The notes below the pieces were generated by a model. The model saw only the letters and a list, made by a program, of their open reading frames with translations, ran no database searches and had not been told where the DNA came from. A stretch of 64,000 bases of DNA, taken from positions 23,357,702 through 23,421,701 of the forward strand of contig OX422183.1 of NCBI GenBank assembly GCA_949130485.1. The letters are read 5' to 3'. Positions 33,297 to 43,382 of this stretch are shown here, piece after piece. Made by a program: the position numbers and the translations under genes. This DNA comes from Agelas oroides (taxonomy: Eukaryota > Porifera > Demospongiae > Agelasida > Agelasidae). Numbering within the stretch: position 1 is the stretch's first letter; each line of letters opens with the position of its first letter.

Positions 33297-36202
33297 CTAA
33301 GCAGTGTTATCTATAGTATGATAGATAGGGTAGTTCTGCATTGGAATTTCCTCGTAGTGTGGACGTTGCTCCTCTTGTTGACATACAGCAGCCATGTGTT
33401 GTGCAACTTTACTCTCCTTTTTGAGTGTTTTCTTCCTCAGCATGATGACACAGAAACAGATAGCAACTAGCAATAAGACACAGCTAAAAGCACCAACTCC
33501 AAATATGAGGGCAGTGATAACATTGCTAATAGTATTAAGGGGAATTAACTCATCACCCATTGATCCTGAAGTGCCTGTATGGAAAAGAGAAAGAATGAGG
33601 GTTGAGTACACTTCGGAATGAGTCAATATTCATGAACAAATAAACCTCACTTTTAGGAGTTGCCAGATAATCTTCACAGACTAATGATAGAACAGCTGCA
33701 GAGAATAGGAAAGTGATGGCAGTACAAGTAAGATAAGGAATCATAGTCAATCACTCTCAGAAACCATTACAAGATAAGCAAACTTCGATACTGGCTTGCA
33801 GTGTGTTCATAAGATCATATTTATGTCTCACCAAGCTGAACTGATGCATTGTTTCTGCTTGGCCCAACATCACTCAAACCTGACACTGTGATGGTGTAGA
33901 CTGCACCTGAAGGTACACTGTCCACAGTGTATGAGGTGTTCAGTACAGGAAGCTCAATGGTGCTGGTATTGTCAAAAACATGATACTGAAGGAGGTATCC
34001 AGTCAGTGGAGCAGCAAGTGGGGTGGAAAGAGGAGGCTGTAGAAGAAATTATTATAAGTGTAGATTCATGAAAAGTTGATGAAACTTGTTCAAAGCAGTC
34101 AGCGCTGTGTCTTGTATTTTCTTACTTGCCCTATTGCTTGCAAATGTGGTCTGGTATTTTCACTACACGCAGTTTTCTATAACAATGACTTTTGTGTATA
34201 TGCAAATTTAGCTTAAATTTTCAATACCACTGACGTTGTAGATAACATTTCTTTGACCCCTACAATATTATTATAAACAATTATTCAAAGCTGTAAACAA
34301 TACAGTGACCATAAAAGTATTATCTTATCAGTTAGTGTTTGCTATTGTTTTCTACAGTATTTATCTGATAATTGTAAGTGTTTGCTATTGTTTTCTACAG
34401 TATTTATCCGATAATTGTAAGTGTTTGCTATTGTTTTCTACAGTATTTATCTGATAATTGTAAGTGTTTGCTATTGTTTTCTCCACGCAAATGCAATTCT
34501 TATCTATCATATGCTTACCTGCCACTCAATTTGGATTTCATACCCTTTCCTGCATTGTATCACTGCACTGAGATTTGTTGGAGGATGAGGTTCTAGAAAA
34601 TTAAGGGCAAGAGACAATCGGCTAATAGTCTTGCATGGACAAACTTGTATAGGTAATTGGGTTGACATCTACATTAGAATGGTGTGTAGTTTTGTGAACT
34701 AAGGTGAATGTTGTTGACAAGTGGCCTCGAACTATTGCATTAAGTCTGAGAATATTTTCAGCACTGCTGAGCATTATAGCATGCAATATCACATTTTAAC
34801 CCACCTTGCAGTTCATTGAAGTTCAAAGTTAACTTAAGACCAATTTGACCACGAAGAAGGTTGGCAGTGACACAGTACATATACTCCTGAAATGGTATCA
34901 GTTGTAATCCAGTAAAATGAAATGAGTGGCTACTTCCAGGGATTTGTTCTTCCCACTGTGATCCATTTGGGCCAGCAATCTGAATATTGTAGTTTCTGAT
35001 GCAGTGGTGTCCATCGGTCGGGGTAACCTTCCAGTCCAGTTGAACAGTTGAATTTGGTTTTGGAACTACAGTGAAGTTTTCTAGAGCAACATCTGGTGGA
35101 GAGTTTGTGCATGTGTGAAAACAATGCAGAATGTTTCTGAAATGCAATTCAGGGTCGGCATAAGCTATAGCTAACATAAGTCTGCACTAAATAACATTCT
35201 AGTATCATCCTAGCTGGGAAATGCTCCAGATGTGCAGGCTTCTTCGCATGTTGGCCAATTTAAAACTTCACTCAAACCGTCCGTCAACACACTTCTCAAC
35301 TTCAGTACCCTCCTCTGTTCCATGCATGTATACATATATCAGCTACATTAAGAGGATACACTCACTCATAATGTGCAGTGAAAGTGATCGATTGGAGCTT
35401 CTGTCTCTACTTGTGCATGTAACTGTGGTTCCATTGCGTGAGGCAGTTGCACGAAAGCTCAGAGAGGAAACCAAGCAACTCTGGTTTCTGTCATAGCTCA
35501 CAATTTCTGCTCTGAACTCTCCCCCGGAGCGGGGACTTGTGTAGTGCATGGTCTTCTCTCCAAATGCTTCATTTCCCCAGAAAACAGCAGTAGTTTGAGC
35601 AGTGCATGTGAAGGTGACTTCCTCTGAGGAGCAAGCATTTCTTCCAGAGATACTGCTAGTCAATACCAGACCTGTTCAAGAATATAAGCATGCATACACA
35701 GCAAATTGTAAATCATTCTTCCATGCTTGTCAATCTGACCTGACCTAAGAAATGAATATCAGCACAGCATAAATGGTATTGTGATGCATTTATCAAGCAG
35801 TCCACTAGCGTTTTGATTATTACTCTGTGCACAATCTTAATTTAGCTGTAAAACATTGACAGATATAGCTAGCACCTAAATTGACTCAGAGAGACAAGCA
35901 TTTCTTCCAGCGATACTGCTTGTCAGTCTTACTTGACCTAAGAGAATATCAGTGCGACAGGCGTACGTACCTATGCGTGTGATGCATAGCACATCTACTA
36001 TTGTCTTAGTAGACTCTATGCTGATTAATCATGCTAAATCTATGTTTTGTAAGTTTACGTATAGTTTGATACAACTACTATAGACATAAACAAGAGACAT
36101 GACACAATTACCTGTACAGCCATTGGCTTTTCTTGGCACAGACATAATGCAGAGTAACACCAACACTGCTGCAGCAAGACAGCTGAGTATTTGTGGAATC
36201 AT
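33297..36202 (-). CDS. receptor D: signal-Ig-FN3-FN3-TM with ITAM-like tail
   Basis: Seven exons on the minus strand: 36112-36202, 35366-35671, 34805-35092, 34519-34592, 33832-34036, 33651-33680 and 33297-33574. All are GT-AG with matching phases and give 1272 nt (423 aa). Domains: signal (1-30, MIPQILSCLAAAVLVLLCIM); Ig-like (31-132, with FTC, an FWG tryptophan and TVTC); FN3 (133-228, with VQLDWKVTP and a final YMYCVTANL strand); FN3 over two exons (229-321, IQIEWQ, then VYTITVSGLSDVGPS); very short stalk (VCEDYLATPK); transmembrane helix about 348-376 (TALIFGVGAFSCVLLLVAIC); basic stop RKKTLKK. The tail ends with YEEIPMQNYPIYHTI (Tyr405, Tyr416), which fits YxxI-x7-YxxI. Surface receptor with SH2-docking tail is inferred from these motifs. 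Confidence 0.9.
34334..34490 (+). repeat. 43-bp intronic minisatellite
   Basis: About four copies of a unit containing GTGTTTGCTATTGTTTTCTA and TTTATCTGATAATTG, just downstream of the donor of the first half-FN3 exon of gene D. Gene G has a single copy at the equivalent place (about 50360-50410). Confidence 0.9.
35882..35945 (-). pseudogene. 64-bp duplicate of Ig exon start
   Basis: The minus strand reads SSIAGRNACL-type sequence (TGACAAGCAGTATCGCTGGA) preceded by an acceptor-like TTAG. It copies the start of the gene D Ig exon inside its first intron and is cut after about 60 bp. Confidence 0.7.
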
Positions 36203-37131
36203 CGTTTCGACTGTTACTCACCGCTCAGGCAGGAAAGTAGAAAACTCTTGGCTCGCTCCAAGTTAATCGGCAATATGCCTAGAATAGTTATACAGTTACG
36301 TCATAGCCTACGATACACAACCCACAAGAGTTCAGGGGCTCCCTTTATTCGATCTGCAAAGTACATGACACGAAAGATGCGACTATGACGGGCCAGGCAA
36401 CTGATTTGTGGCAATTATTTTGTGTTTCTGTTACTGTAGAGAGATTATCTGTCCCCCGATGCATGCCAAAGTAGTTGAAAGTAATAACTTTTACGCAGCA
36501 AATATTCATACTATAGCCTGAGCCTATAGCCTTTGATCAGACCGAAACTGATTAACGTGGCTGAGGCGCCGATTGAAGTAACTAGTTTGCATGAGGTGGA
36601 GTCTGAATTTTGCAACCACGGTTGTAATAGCTCTTCACAGTGTTATACACTAATGACCTGAAACACTCAACTATATTAATTCCAGAAGAACACCAACACC
36701 AACTTATGGAAGCCAGTAAGGTTCAAGGGTTCAAAAGGCTCTTCTGACGGATTCTGAGGTGAGCAGAGATGGCAAGAGACTATACCCTCCTCTGATCTGG
36801 TTTGCCTACAGACTCAAGGAGTTGCAAGTTCATACCTGCTTCCACACTGGTTTCCATCAACCAGTGAATCCTGTTCTTCCACAGAGTTGTTGGTGAATGA
36901 AAGTTTCAATCCTGAAAAAAGTGCACCGCGGCACTAACCAATAATACCCACTCAGATTGGATCTCCAAGCCTTTTTTCCGGCCACCCATTTTTTAATGCT
37001 CTTGTATGGCTGTTAATTTGCTCCCTATTCTACACAACTTATTTAGCATCTTGGCATAATCATGTTTGCATAACAACCTATTTATTCATTCCTAAGTACA
37101 CTCAGCCCTCACTCTACACCCTTTCACACAG
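36203..37131. other. intergenic region between divergent D and E
   Basis: Upstream of gene D. No DR1 site is visible here, unlike C and G. A plus frame at 36191-36388 overlaps the start of D and is unlikely to be real. Confidence 0.4.
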
Positions 37132-37719
37132 ACACTTCAGAATCAACAGAATCAGATTCAAGACCCTTAGTTACGTCCCCTTAATACTATTACTACTGTC
37201 ATCACTGCCATCACATTTGGAGTGGCAACTTTTACCTTTATTTTATTGCTTGCTGCTATCTGTTTTTGTGTCATCATGCTCAGGAAGAGAACACTCACAA
37301 AGGAGAGCATGCATGACTGCTGTTTCTAAACAAGAGGAGCAAGGTCCATGCTATGAGGAAATTCCTTTGAAAGGTCCACGCTATGAGGAAATTCCTTTGA
37401 AAGGTCCACATTATGAGGAAATTCCTTTGAAAGGTCCACACTATGAGGAAATTCCTTTGAAAGGTCCACATTATGAGGAAATTCCTTTGAAAGGTCCACA
37501 CTATGAGGAAATTCCTTTGAAAGGTCCACGCTATGAGGAAATTCCTTTGAAAGGTCCACACTATGAGGAAATTCCTTTGAAAGGTCCACGCTATGAGGAA
37601 ATTCCTTTGAAAGGTCCAAACTTTGAGGAGATTTCTTTGAAAGGTCCAAACTATGAGGAGATTTCTTTGAAAGTCCTCATTATGAGGAACTTCCAATGCA
37701 GAATTACCCTCATTATTAG
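37132..37719 (+). pseudogene. receptor E: TM/tail exon copy with 11 YEEI units
   Basis: Starts at an acceptor (CACACAG|ACACTTC) like the transmembrane exons of F and G and reads NTITTVITAITFGVATFTFI, then RKRTLTKES. An 11-nt deletion relative to F after the basic stop shifts frame to a stop, while the tail continues open in another frame (MTAVSKQEEQ) into the YEEI array. A further 1-nt loss after the array shifts the final PHYEELPMQNYPHY. No upstream exons exist on this strand. It is an inverted, broken duplicate that preserves a large array. Confidence 0.85.
37343..37672 (+). repeat. 11 x 30-bp coding array, GPxYEEIPLK
   Basis: Eleven complete units of GGTCCA-YRC-TATGAGGAAA-type sequence, each encoding GP(H/R/C/N)(Y/F)EEI(P/S)LK. 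The third base of the variable codon and the last two units (GPNFEEISLK, GPNYEEISLK) differ. The same unit occurs once in D, twice in F and three times in G. Confidence 0.95.
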
Positions 37720-39670
37720 TAAAAGATATTGCTTAGGTCATATATATCAAAGAGCACTCCAGAATCATTTATCATTCAGTTCTGAAATCCATAAGTAGCA
37801 GTAAGCATGCAGCTGTTTATGTTGTACAAGATTGTGTGGTGTGTAACTGTACTGAAATCTCTTGGTTTAAAACCCCACCTCTTCATGTCATCACGAACAT
37901 AATTTGCTCACCTAGTAGGTATAGCCACGTTGTATGTGTGACATGGTAGACATTTAGATTACAGTGCCTAGTGATGCAAATGTGTTCATTAGTAACTGTT
38001 GTACACTCAATCAGAATTGGTGCCAAACCAGTACATGTGTCAATACATAACATGAATTGCAAATGAAAAGGCCAGGATTATGTTTGCCTTAGAATGCTTA
38101 CTGCTCCTGGGAGAGCATAAAAGTGGTCAATTTAACAACATGCATCTAACTTGCACACAAATGAAGTATGATTGCATGCACCCTCATTAAATTAGTGAAC
38201 ATTTAGATGCATCTAGTTGCAGTTGTCCCATTTTACACACTTGTGGTTAAAGAAAATTAAATTGGGTGATTGGGTGATGGTGGCAATCTAGCTGAAAAAC
38301 TCTTGAATGTACAAAATAAAAGTTAAATCAAACAACAGTTAGTAAACCATCTAGGAGCATTTCATCCTATTTGACAATAATCAAAAACTTTTTGTAGAGA
38401 AACACATGTGCGCTTCTGATTTTTTGCCCCACTGTTTTGCATGTGAACCAGAAACCTTCCAAGAACCACCCATACTGTTGAAGAGAGGAAGATACACATT
38501 CACCTGCTGGAGGTGTATATATTCTAGTGGCACTGCATGAGACTGGTTGCCATCTTTGTTCAGTCTCCACACAAATGCTTAGATCAGGAAAAGAAGCAAG
38601 CGTAGGGGTGAAGGGGGGAGGGTCAGTAATGCCCACTGTGGTCCTGGTTCACTTAGTCTACTTATAGCTACCTCTAATCCAACATTGTGATTGCAGAGTG
38701 AGGTATATTTCTGGTCAAGGGTTCACTAGAACTGCAGTTGACTCCATGCAGTCCTAGTAGTCAAGATACTGTTGGATAGAAGCAGGGGCAGGAAGATGAC
38801 ACAATACTGATATAATCACATGCAATGAACCATATTGGCAATAGAGCTTGCTGAATTGCCCTTCACTAGTAGCCGCAATAATTAAAACTCTTCTGCCATA
38901 CCGTATTGTTTCTAAAACTTCAGCAGAAAAATAATAATTATGTGCACACCTTGCCGTAATAATTACAAATATATGGAGAGAGAGATTTATCAGCTGTTTC
39001 AGTACTAGCTACAAAGAGGACAAATAGGTGTTTACAAAACTAAGTTGTAATACATTATAGTCAATTGGATAGGTTCTAGCAATGTGATCGGCCAGATTAT
39101 TATCACCAGGCTAGTTCAATGTTCTGGTCAACCACCCAATGGTGAACCTTAATCTGTGCATGGTTTGAAGAAGGGACTATGAGTTCACTCTAATTAGGTC
39201 AACAACTCAAAAGTTTGTGAACAACATTTTTGGAACCTATTTCTCATCCTCCATTGTACTCCATTTGTGTGTTGTGGCTTATTTCATTTTGAGTTTGGTT
39301 TTTAATACGTAGTACTTATATAACACTAAGTAGTCACAGTTCTATATATTTGGGTTCATGTCCAATGTTACATTTTCTGGAGTTCGGATTTACCCATAAG
39401 TTTAACAATATAACAACAAATGCAAACCACAAAATTTTAGTAGGTGTCTCATAATAGGTACCATCTCTCATAATAGCTACACTTAGGTGTATGACAAAAG
39501 TAATAGCTAACTCTATACAGTGAGACAGAACAATATGTTTTTACCACTAAATACCATAGGCACATGACTTTAAACTAAAATCAAACACTGACAGCCACTA
39601 CTTTTCTCCAGTCAATTAAACATGTTTGTGTCTTATAACTGGGGGGTATACCCTACACCCTATTAATTCG
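37720..39670. other. long stretch without recognised gene
   Basis: AT-rich. A minus frame at 38367-38636 (with LASFPDLSICVETEQRWQPV) has no splice or family support. Confidence 0.4.
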
Positions 39671-39685
39671 TACACCCCCCTTTTC

Positions 39686-39750
39686 CGGGAAAAAAAAAAA
39701 GCCAAAAAAAAACAAAAAAAAACAAAAAAAAAAACAAAAAAAAAAAACAG
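39686..39750 (+). repeat. A-rich (A)nC microsatellite
   Basis: Runs of 7-12 A separated by single C or GCC; possibly the poly-A side of a retroposed or foldback sequence. Confidence 0.85.
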
Positions 39751-39989
39751 TAATTTACGTATTCTAATTTATTCGTAGACGTAAAAATGATATTATTATT
39801 CTATTGTTCGCGGAAGCGCGCGTTTGAACACAAGCACTCTGAGTTGATGCAAGTATGGTGAGAGCGTTTTCAACGTCCACAAATGCGAATGAACACGTTC
39901 TTTTGTGAAGCCTCGCGAGACTAACGTTCGGCGAATGCTGTACAGCATGCTGTAAGTTCATTCTTCGATGTCGGCTTAGAGGTCTTCGT

Positions 39990-40455
39990 GCAGTCAAGTT
40001 GTGGAGCCTCTTCAAGTTGCTCTCCCCAGCGTAGGCATATCAGAGAGACGGTAGACTCTCTATGTAGGGATGGCGCCGACGTGCAATATATGCAATACTT
40101 AAGCAAAAGCCGTATAACTTCACCACAAACACGCTAAAAGTTATTTAAGCGCCCAGGCTTCCTCTTTGAGTGCCTTTGTGATCAGCAAGACTCATCTAGT
40201 TGCCCAAACGCCACGCGGAAGACAGCTAAACGCAAAAGTGTGCGGTAGTAAAAGTGCCATTTTTCTTCTTTCTTTGTCAAACAACGATAACTCGAAAACG
40301 GCTCAAGTACTCACCTTGATTTTAGCACGAAACCGATGCTCATCACAGCGCGCAGCTTCCCAACCACTCAGCGTCTTCATAGCTTCAAATTTACCCTCAA
40401 AAAAGCTGTTCACAGCACTGCCCCGACTGCTGTCCGTTGCGTAGGACGCCAATTT
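39990..40455 (-). pseudogene. first-exon segment, copy 1 (interrupted by LINE)
   Basis: Reverse-complement relative of 47958-48400. The minus strand is open through FEAMKTLSGWEAARCDEH, then RFRAKIK and donor AAG|GTGAGT, but the start codon has become TTG before GCGTCCTAC. The other copy keeps ATGGCGTCC but has TAA in place of TAC. The ancestral exon therefore began MASYATDSS. The gene family is not recognised. Confidence 0.65.
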
Positions 40456-40908
40456 GAGGTGGCCTGTTGGCAGTTTGTCCTCTGGCCCCAGCTTTACCTA
40501 CATGAGCGGTGATGTGCGAACAACAGTTGATGATGTTGAGGCTACCTCTCTGATGTCAGGTTGTCGTATTCTCTCTATGGATGACCTCAATACCTCTGAT
40601 CATCTTCCTTTGTTTGTGGGTATGGTGTATGCACCTGTCAGGAGGATCATATGGAGGGTGCAGTGTTTCAGAGGATTGACCGGGACCAAGCTAGGCGATC
40701 TGGAGAAATGGTTGATTATACGAATACAGTTAAGAGTCACCTAGTTCCACTCCTCAACACCAGTCATGAGAGTGTACAGGACATTGATCAGGAGCTGAAA
40801 TATGTAGCAAGGGTGCTATGTGATGCCGCATGCTGAGAAAACTCTTCCTCTTATTCAACCCATGCAGAAGGCCACGGAGATGGAAGGATAATACTCTGAC
40901 TGCCTTAT

Positions 40909-42984
40909 GTGCACAGAGCAGATCAGCTCATAGAGCATGGAAGGATGCAGGCTGTCCATCTGAAGGATCTCTCTCTGATGGAAGTATGGGCTCACCACTT
41001 CAGTAACCTGGGCAAGTCGAAGGTGGGTGAATCTCCTGGGCTGCAGGAGTTACAACAGACAGTGGATGCCTTGGCTATGCAGTCACTGGATATGGAGGAG
41101 CATCTTCTGGATGCTTCTTTCACTGCTGAAGAAGTGGGTTTTGCCGTCAGGAAACTGAAGAGAAGGAAGGCCCCTGGGCCTGATAATCTGATGGCTGAGC
41201 ATCTGATTGAGGGGGGTGATGTTGTTACCACATGGCTGACTGGTATCTTGAATGCAGTTGTCAATCTTGAGTCGGTGCCAGATAGCCTGAAGCGGGGAGT
41301 GGTCGTTCCGGTCTACAAAGGGAGTGGAAAAGATCTTCTGCTTGTGGAAAGTTACAGAGGTGTGACCTTGTCCTCAGTGGTGACCAAGGTGTTGGAATTC
41401 TTGGTTCTTGAGAGACTTCACATAGTATTCCTGGAAGCATCCATTCCCCACCCCAACCAGTCAGCGTACAGAAAGAGGGTGTCCTGTGGTGATGCAATCT
41501 TTGCCACCCAGGAGGTCATTGGCAGGTATTTGTGGGGTGGTAGCCAGGTCTTCATGTGCCTATACGATTTGCAAAGAGCGTTTGACTCGGTTGAGTACCC
41601 AGTGTTGTTACAGAGGTTATATGAGGTGGGAGTGAATGGGAAGTGTTGGCGGCTCATGAAGAGTTGGTATGAGGGAGCCACTTGTCAGGTGAAGGTGGAT
41701 GATGGGATGTTGTCTGAGCCATACCCAATACAGAGAGGTGTCAAACAGGGATCAGTTCTCTCTCCTGCTCTTTTCTTGCTTGTCATGGACCCCTTGCTGA
41801 GGGTGGTTGAACAGTCTGGGCTCGGTCTCTCTGTAAACAACTTCTATGCGGGGGGGTTCATACATGCCGACGATATCAGGACCCTTGCCACAAGTACAGG
41901 CTCAGTGGAGGGGCAGGTGAAGATGGTAAAGGATTTTGCTGCCCACAACTTCCTCAAGCTAAATGTTCAGAAGTGTGAAATTGTGATGTTCAGTCATGGT
42001 TGTGGTGCTGGCGTGATCCCTCAGTGCGAGGTTGATGGTTCTGAAATCCCAGTCAGGAATGCAGCCAAGTGTTTAGGGTACTGGTGGAGAGGAGACATGG
42101 TGGCCTCGCCATCAGTGGAGGAGAATATTAGGAGGGCACGCAAGTCTTTCTTCCACTATGGAAGTCTGGGTGCTTTTCAGGGAGAACTGAGCCCCCTTTC
42201 AACAAGATCCATCATTGAGACATGTGTCATGCCTATTCTTCTCTTTGGCAGTGAGAACTGGATTGTCTCTGGAGGCATTCTTGAGCAGCTTGAGAGCTTT
42301 CTAGGGGAACTTGCAAAGAGAGCTCTGAAATGGCCCAGACACTTTTCAAACACAGCGGCTATGACTGTCCTGGATCTAGAATCTGTAACATCTAGGATAG
42401 TGGTGCGGAAGCTCGGGTTCTTGAAGAGGCAGCTGGCTGTGGGTGCCGTGGGTGTTGCAGCCGTGGCGATGAGGTCACTCCTGGATGATCCTAACTCTCT
42501 TTGTCTAGTTGGTGAATGTAGAGAGCTGGAGGAACACTTTGGAACCAACTATACTGATACTATTCTGGAAGGAGGTGATGAAGTAAGTATGCAGGAGGTG
42601 AAGAGAGTGGTAAAGCAAGCGGACAGGGTGAGCAAATTGGAGAAATGCAGAGAGAGAGCCCCTCTTATAGTTGAGGTTGTGGATAATGGAGGGAGCTGGG
42701 CCAGACTTTGGGATTCTGCACTACATCTGGGTACACGGCATACAGATGGGCTCAAGGCCCTCTCAAGGATGCTGGCACATCATGGTCATGGATCAAAGCC
42801 GTGTCCTCTTTGTGACGAGAACAACCTTGCTCCCAACCCCATCGGACACCTTTTGAGAGTGCATCAGCATGAAATTGGCTTGGACAGAACCCCTTTAGAC
42901 TCAGTGGACCAGCTATTGACACAGATAGCGGACTGTAATATCCAGTTTTTGTATAAGTTTAGGAAGCTTTTCCTACCGTTCTGA
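40909..42984 (+). CDS. LINE reverse transcriptase, 691-aa open frame
   Basis: RT blocks in order: RKAPGPDNLMAEHL, a VVVPVYKG and SYRGVTLSSVVTKVLE block, catalytic DLQRAFDSVEYP, RGVKQGSVLSPALF, FIHADD (motif C with H before ADD instead of the usual Y), and FLKLNVQKCE. The C-terminus carries CPLCDENN with a later HLLRVHQHE, a zinc-knuckle-like CCHH group. The first ATG shown is internal: upstream coding with WKDNTLTALCAQS continues in a different frame, so frameshifts near 40650, 40836 and 40960 break the full endonuclease-RT protein. The RT itself has no stop and may be recent. Confidence 0.85.
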   Translation: MHRADQLIEHGRMQAVHLKDLSLMEVWAHHFSNLGKSKVGESPGLQELQQTVDALAMQSLDMEEHLLDASFTAEEVGFAVRKLKRRKAPGPDNLMAEHLIEGGDVVTTWLTGILNAVVNLESVPDSLKRGVVVPVYKGSGKDLLLVESYRGVTLSSVVTKVLEFLVLERLHIVFLEASIPHPNQSAYRKRVSCGDAIFATQEVIGRYLWGGSQVFMCLYDLQRAFDSVEYPVLLQRLYEVGVNGKCWRLMKSWYEGATCQVKVDDGMLSEPYPIQRGVKQGSVLSPALFLLVMDPLLRVVEQSGLGLSVNNFYAGGFIHADDIRTLATSTGSVEGQVKMVKDFAAHNFLKLNVQKCEIVMFSHGCGAGVIPQCEVDGSEIPVRNAAKCLGYWWRGDMVASPSVEENIRRARKSFFHYGSLGAFQGELSPLSTRSIIETCVMPILLFGSENWIVSGGILEQLESFLGELAKRALKWPRHFSNTAAMTVLDLESVTSRIVVRKLGFLKRQLAVGAVGVAAVAMRSLLDDPNSLCLVGECRELEEHFGTNYTDTILEGGDEVSMQEVKRVVKQADRVSKLEKCRERAPLIVEVVDNGGSWARLWDSALHLGTRHTDGLKALSRMLAHHGHGSKPCPLCDENNLAPNPIGHLLRVHQHEIGLDRTPLDSVDQLLTQIADCNIQFLYKFRKLFLPF

Positions 42985-43027
42985 GTCTTTTATATGTACA
43001 CTGTCGTGCCCCTTGTAGGGCTTTATC

Positions 43028-43097
43028 GATGAACCTTGAACCTTGGACCTTGAACCTTGGACCTTGAACCTTGAACCTTGAAACTTGAACCTTGAAC
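43028..43097 (+). repeat. LINE 3' tail repeat
   Basis: Tandem GAACCTTG/GACCTTG units, about nine, directly after the LINE 3' untranslated region. Confidence 0.85.
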
Positions 43098-43382
43098 CTC
43101 GTTCCCAGACCGAAAACCACGGTCATTGATCTGGGAACGAGACTAGTGCTCACACGAAATCGCGCGCGTTGACTGTAGAGTGTAGTGCAGGCTGGCACGG
43201 TCTATTCCCGTGGTTGTGGGAAAGGCTTATGGACACTACGTAGGTAAGGAGCTGTATTCAGTTGCTTACTTATAGCTACACTATAAATACAGCTTTAGGT
43301 AACGCCTGGATGGTCAGTTTTATGCTCTGTCGGTACAGTTATCTGTACTGGTCAGTTGTCATGTGATCGTAAATTGTATTAA
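43098..43382 (-). repeat. segment homologous to 47640-47940 (inverted)
   Basis: Contains an AGTCTCGTTCCCAGATCAAT hairpin and, on the minus strand, ACCGTGCCAGCC and CCATAAGCC blocks matching 47.8 kb. Together with 39990-40455 it is one inverted duplicate split by the LINE. Confidence 0.75.

Larger units (their letters stand above)
40456..43097 (+). mobile_element. 5'-truncated non-LTR retrotransposon (LINE)
   Basis: Contains the end of an APE-type endonuclease (about 40480-40620, ending NTSDHLPLFVGM), a frameshifted linker, an intact reverse-transcriptase frame and a 3' tail of GAACCTTG-type repeats. Comparison with the uninterrupted segment at 47.9 kb places the insertion between GGGAACGAG and TGGCGTCC, with about 33 bp of target sequence missing. 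Jockey/CR1/L2-like grouping is likely from motif order but not resolved. Confidence 0.85.

Noticed and set aside
33297-33400. ITIM reading of the D and G tail tyrosines
   Set aside because: Residues two before the tyrosines are Pro or His, not S/I/V/L, so the ITIM consensus is not met; the spacing fits ITAM instead.
37295-37696. Minus-strand frames of repeated WTFQRNFLIV or VDLSKEFPHS
   Set aside because: Antisense of the YEEI array in E.
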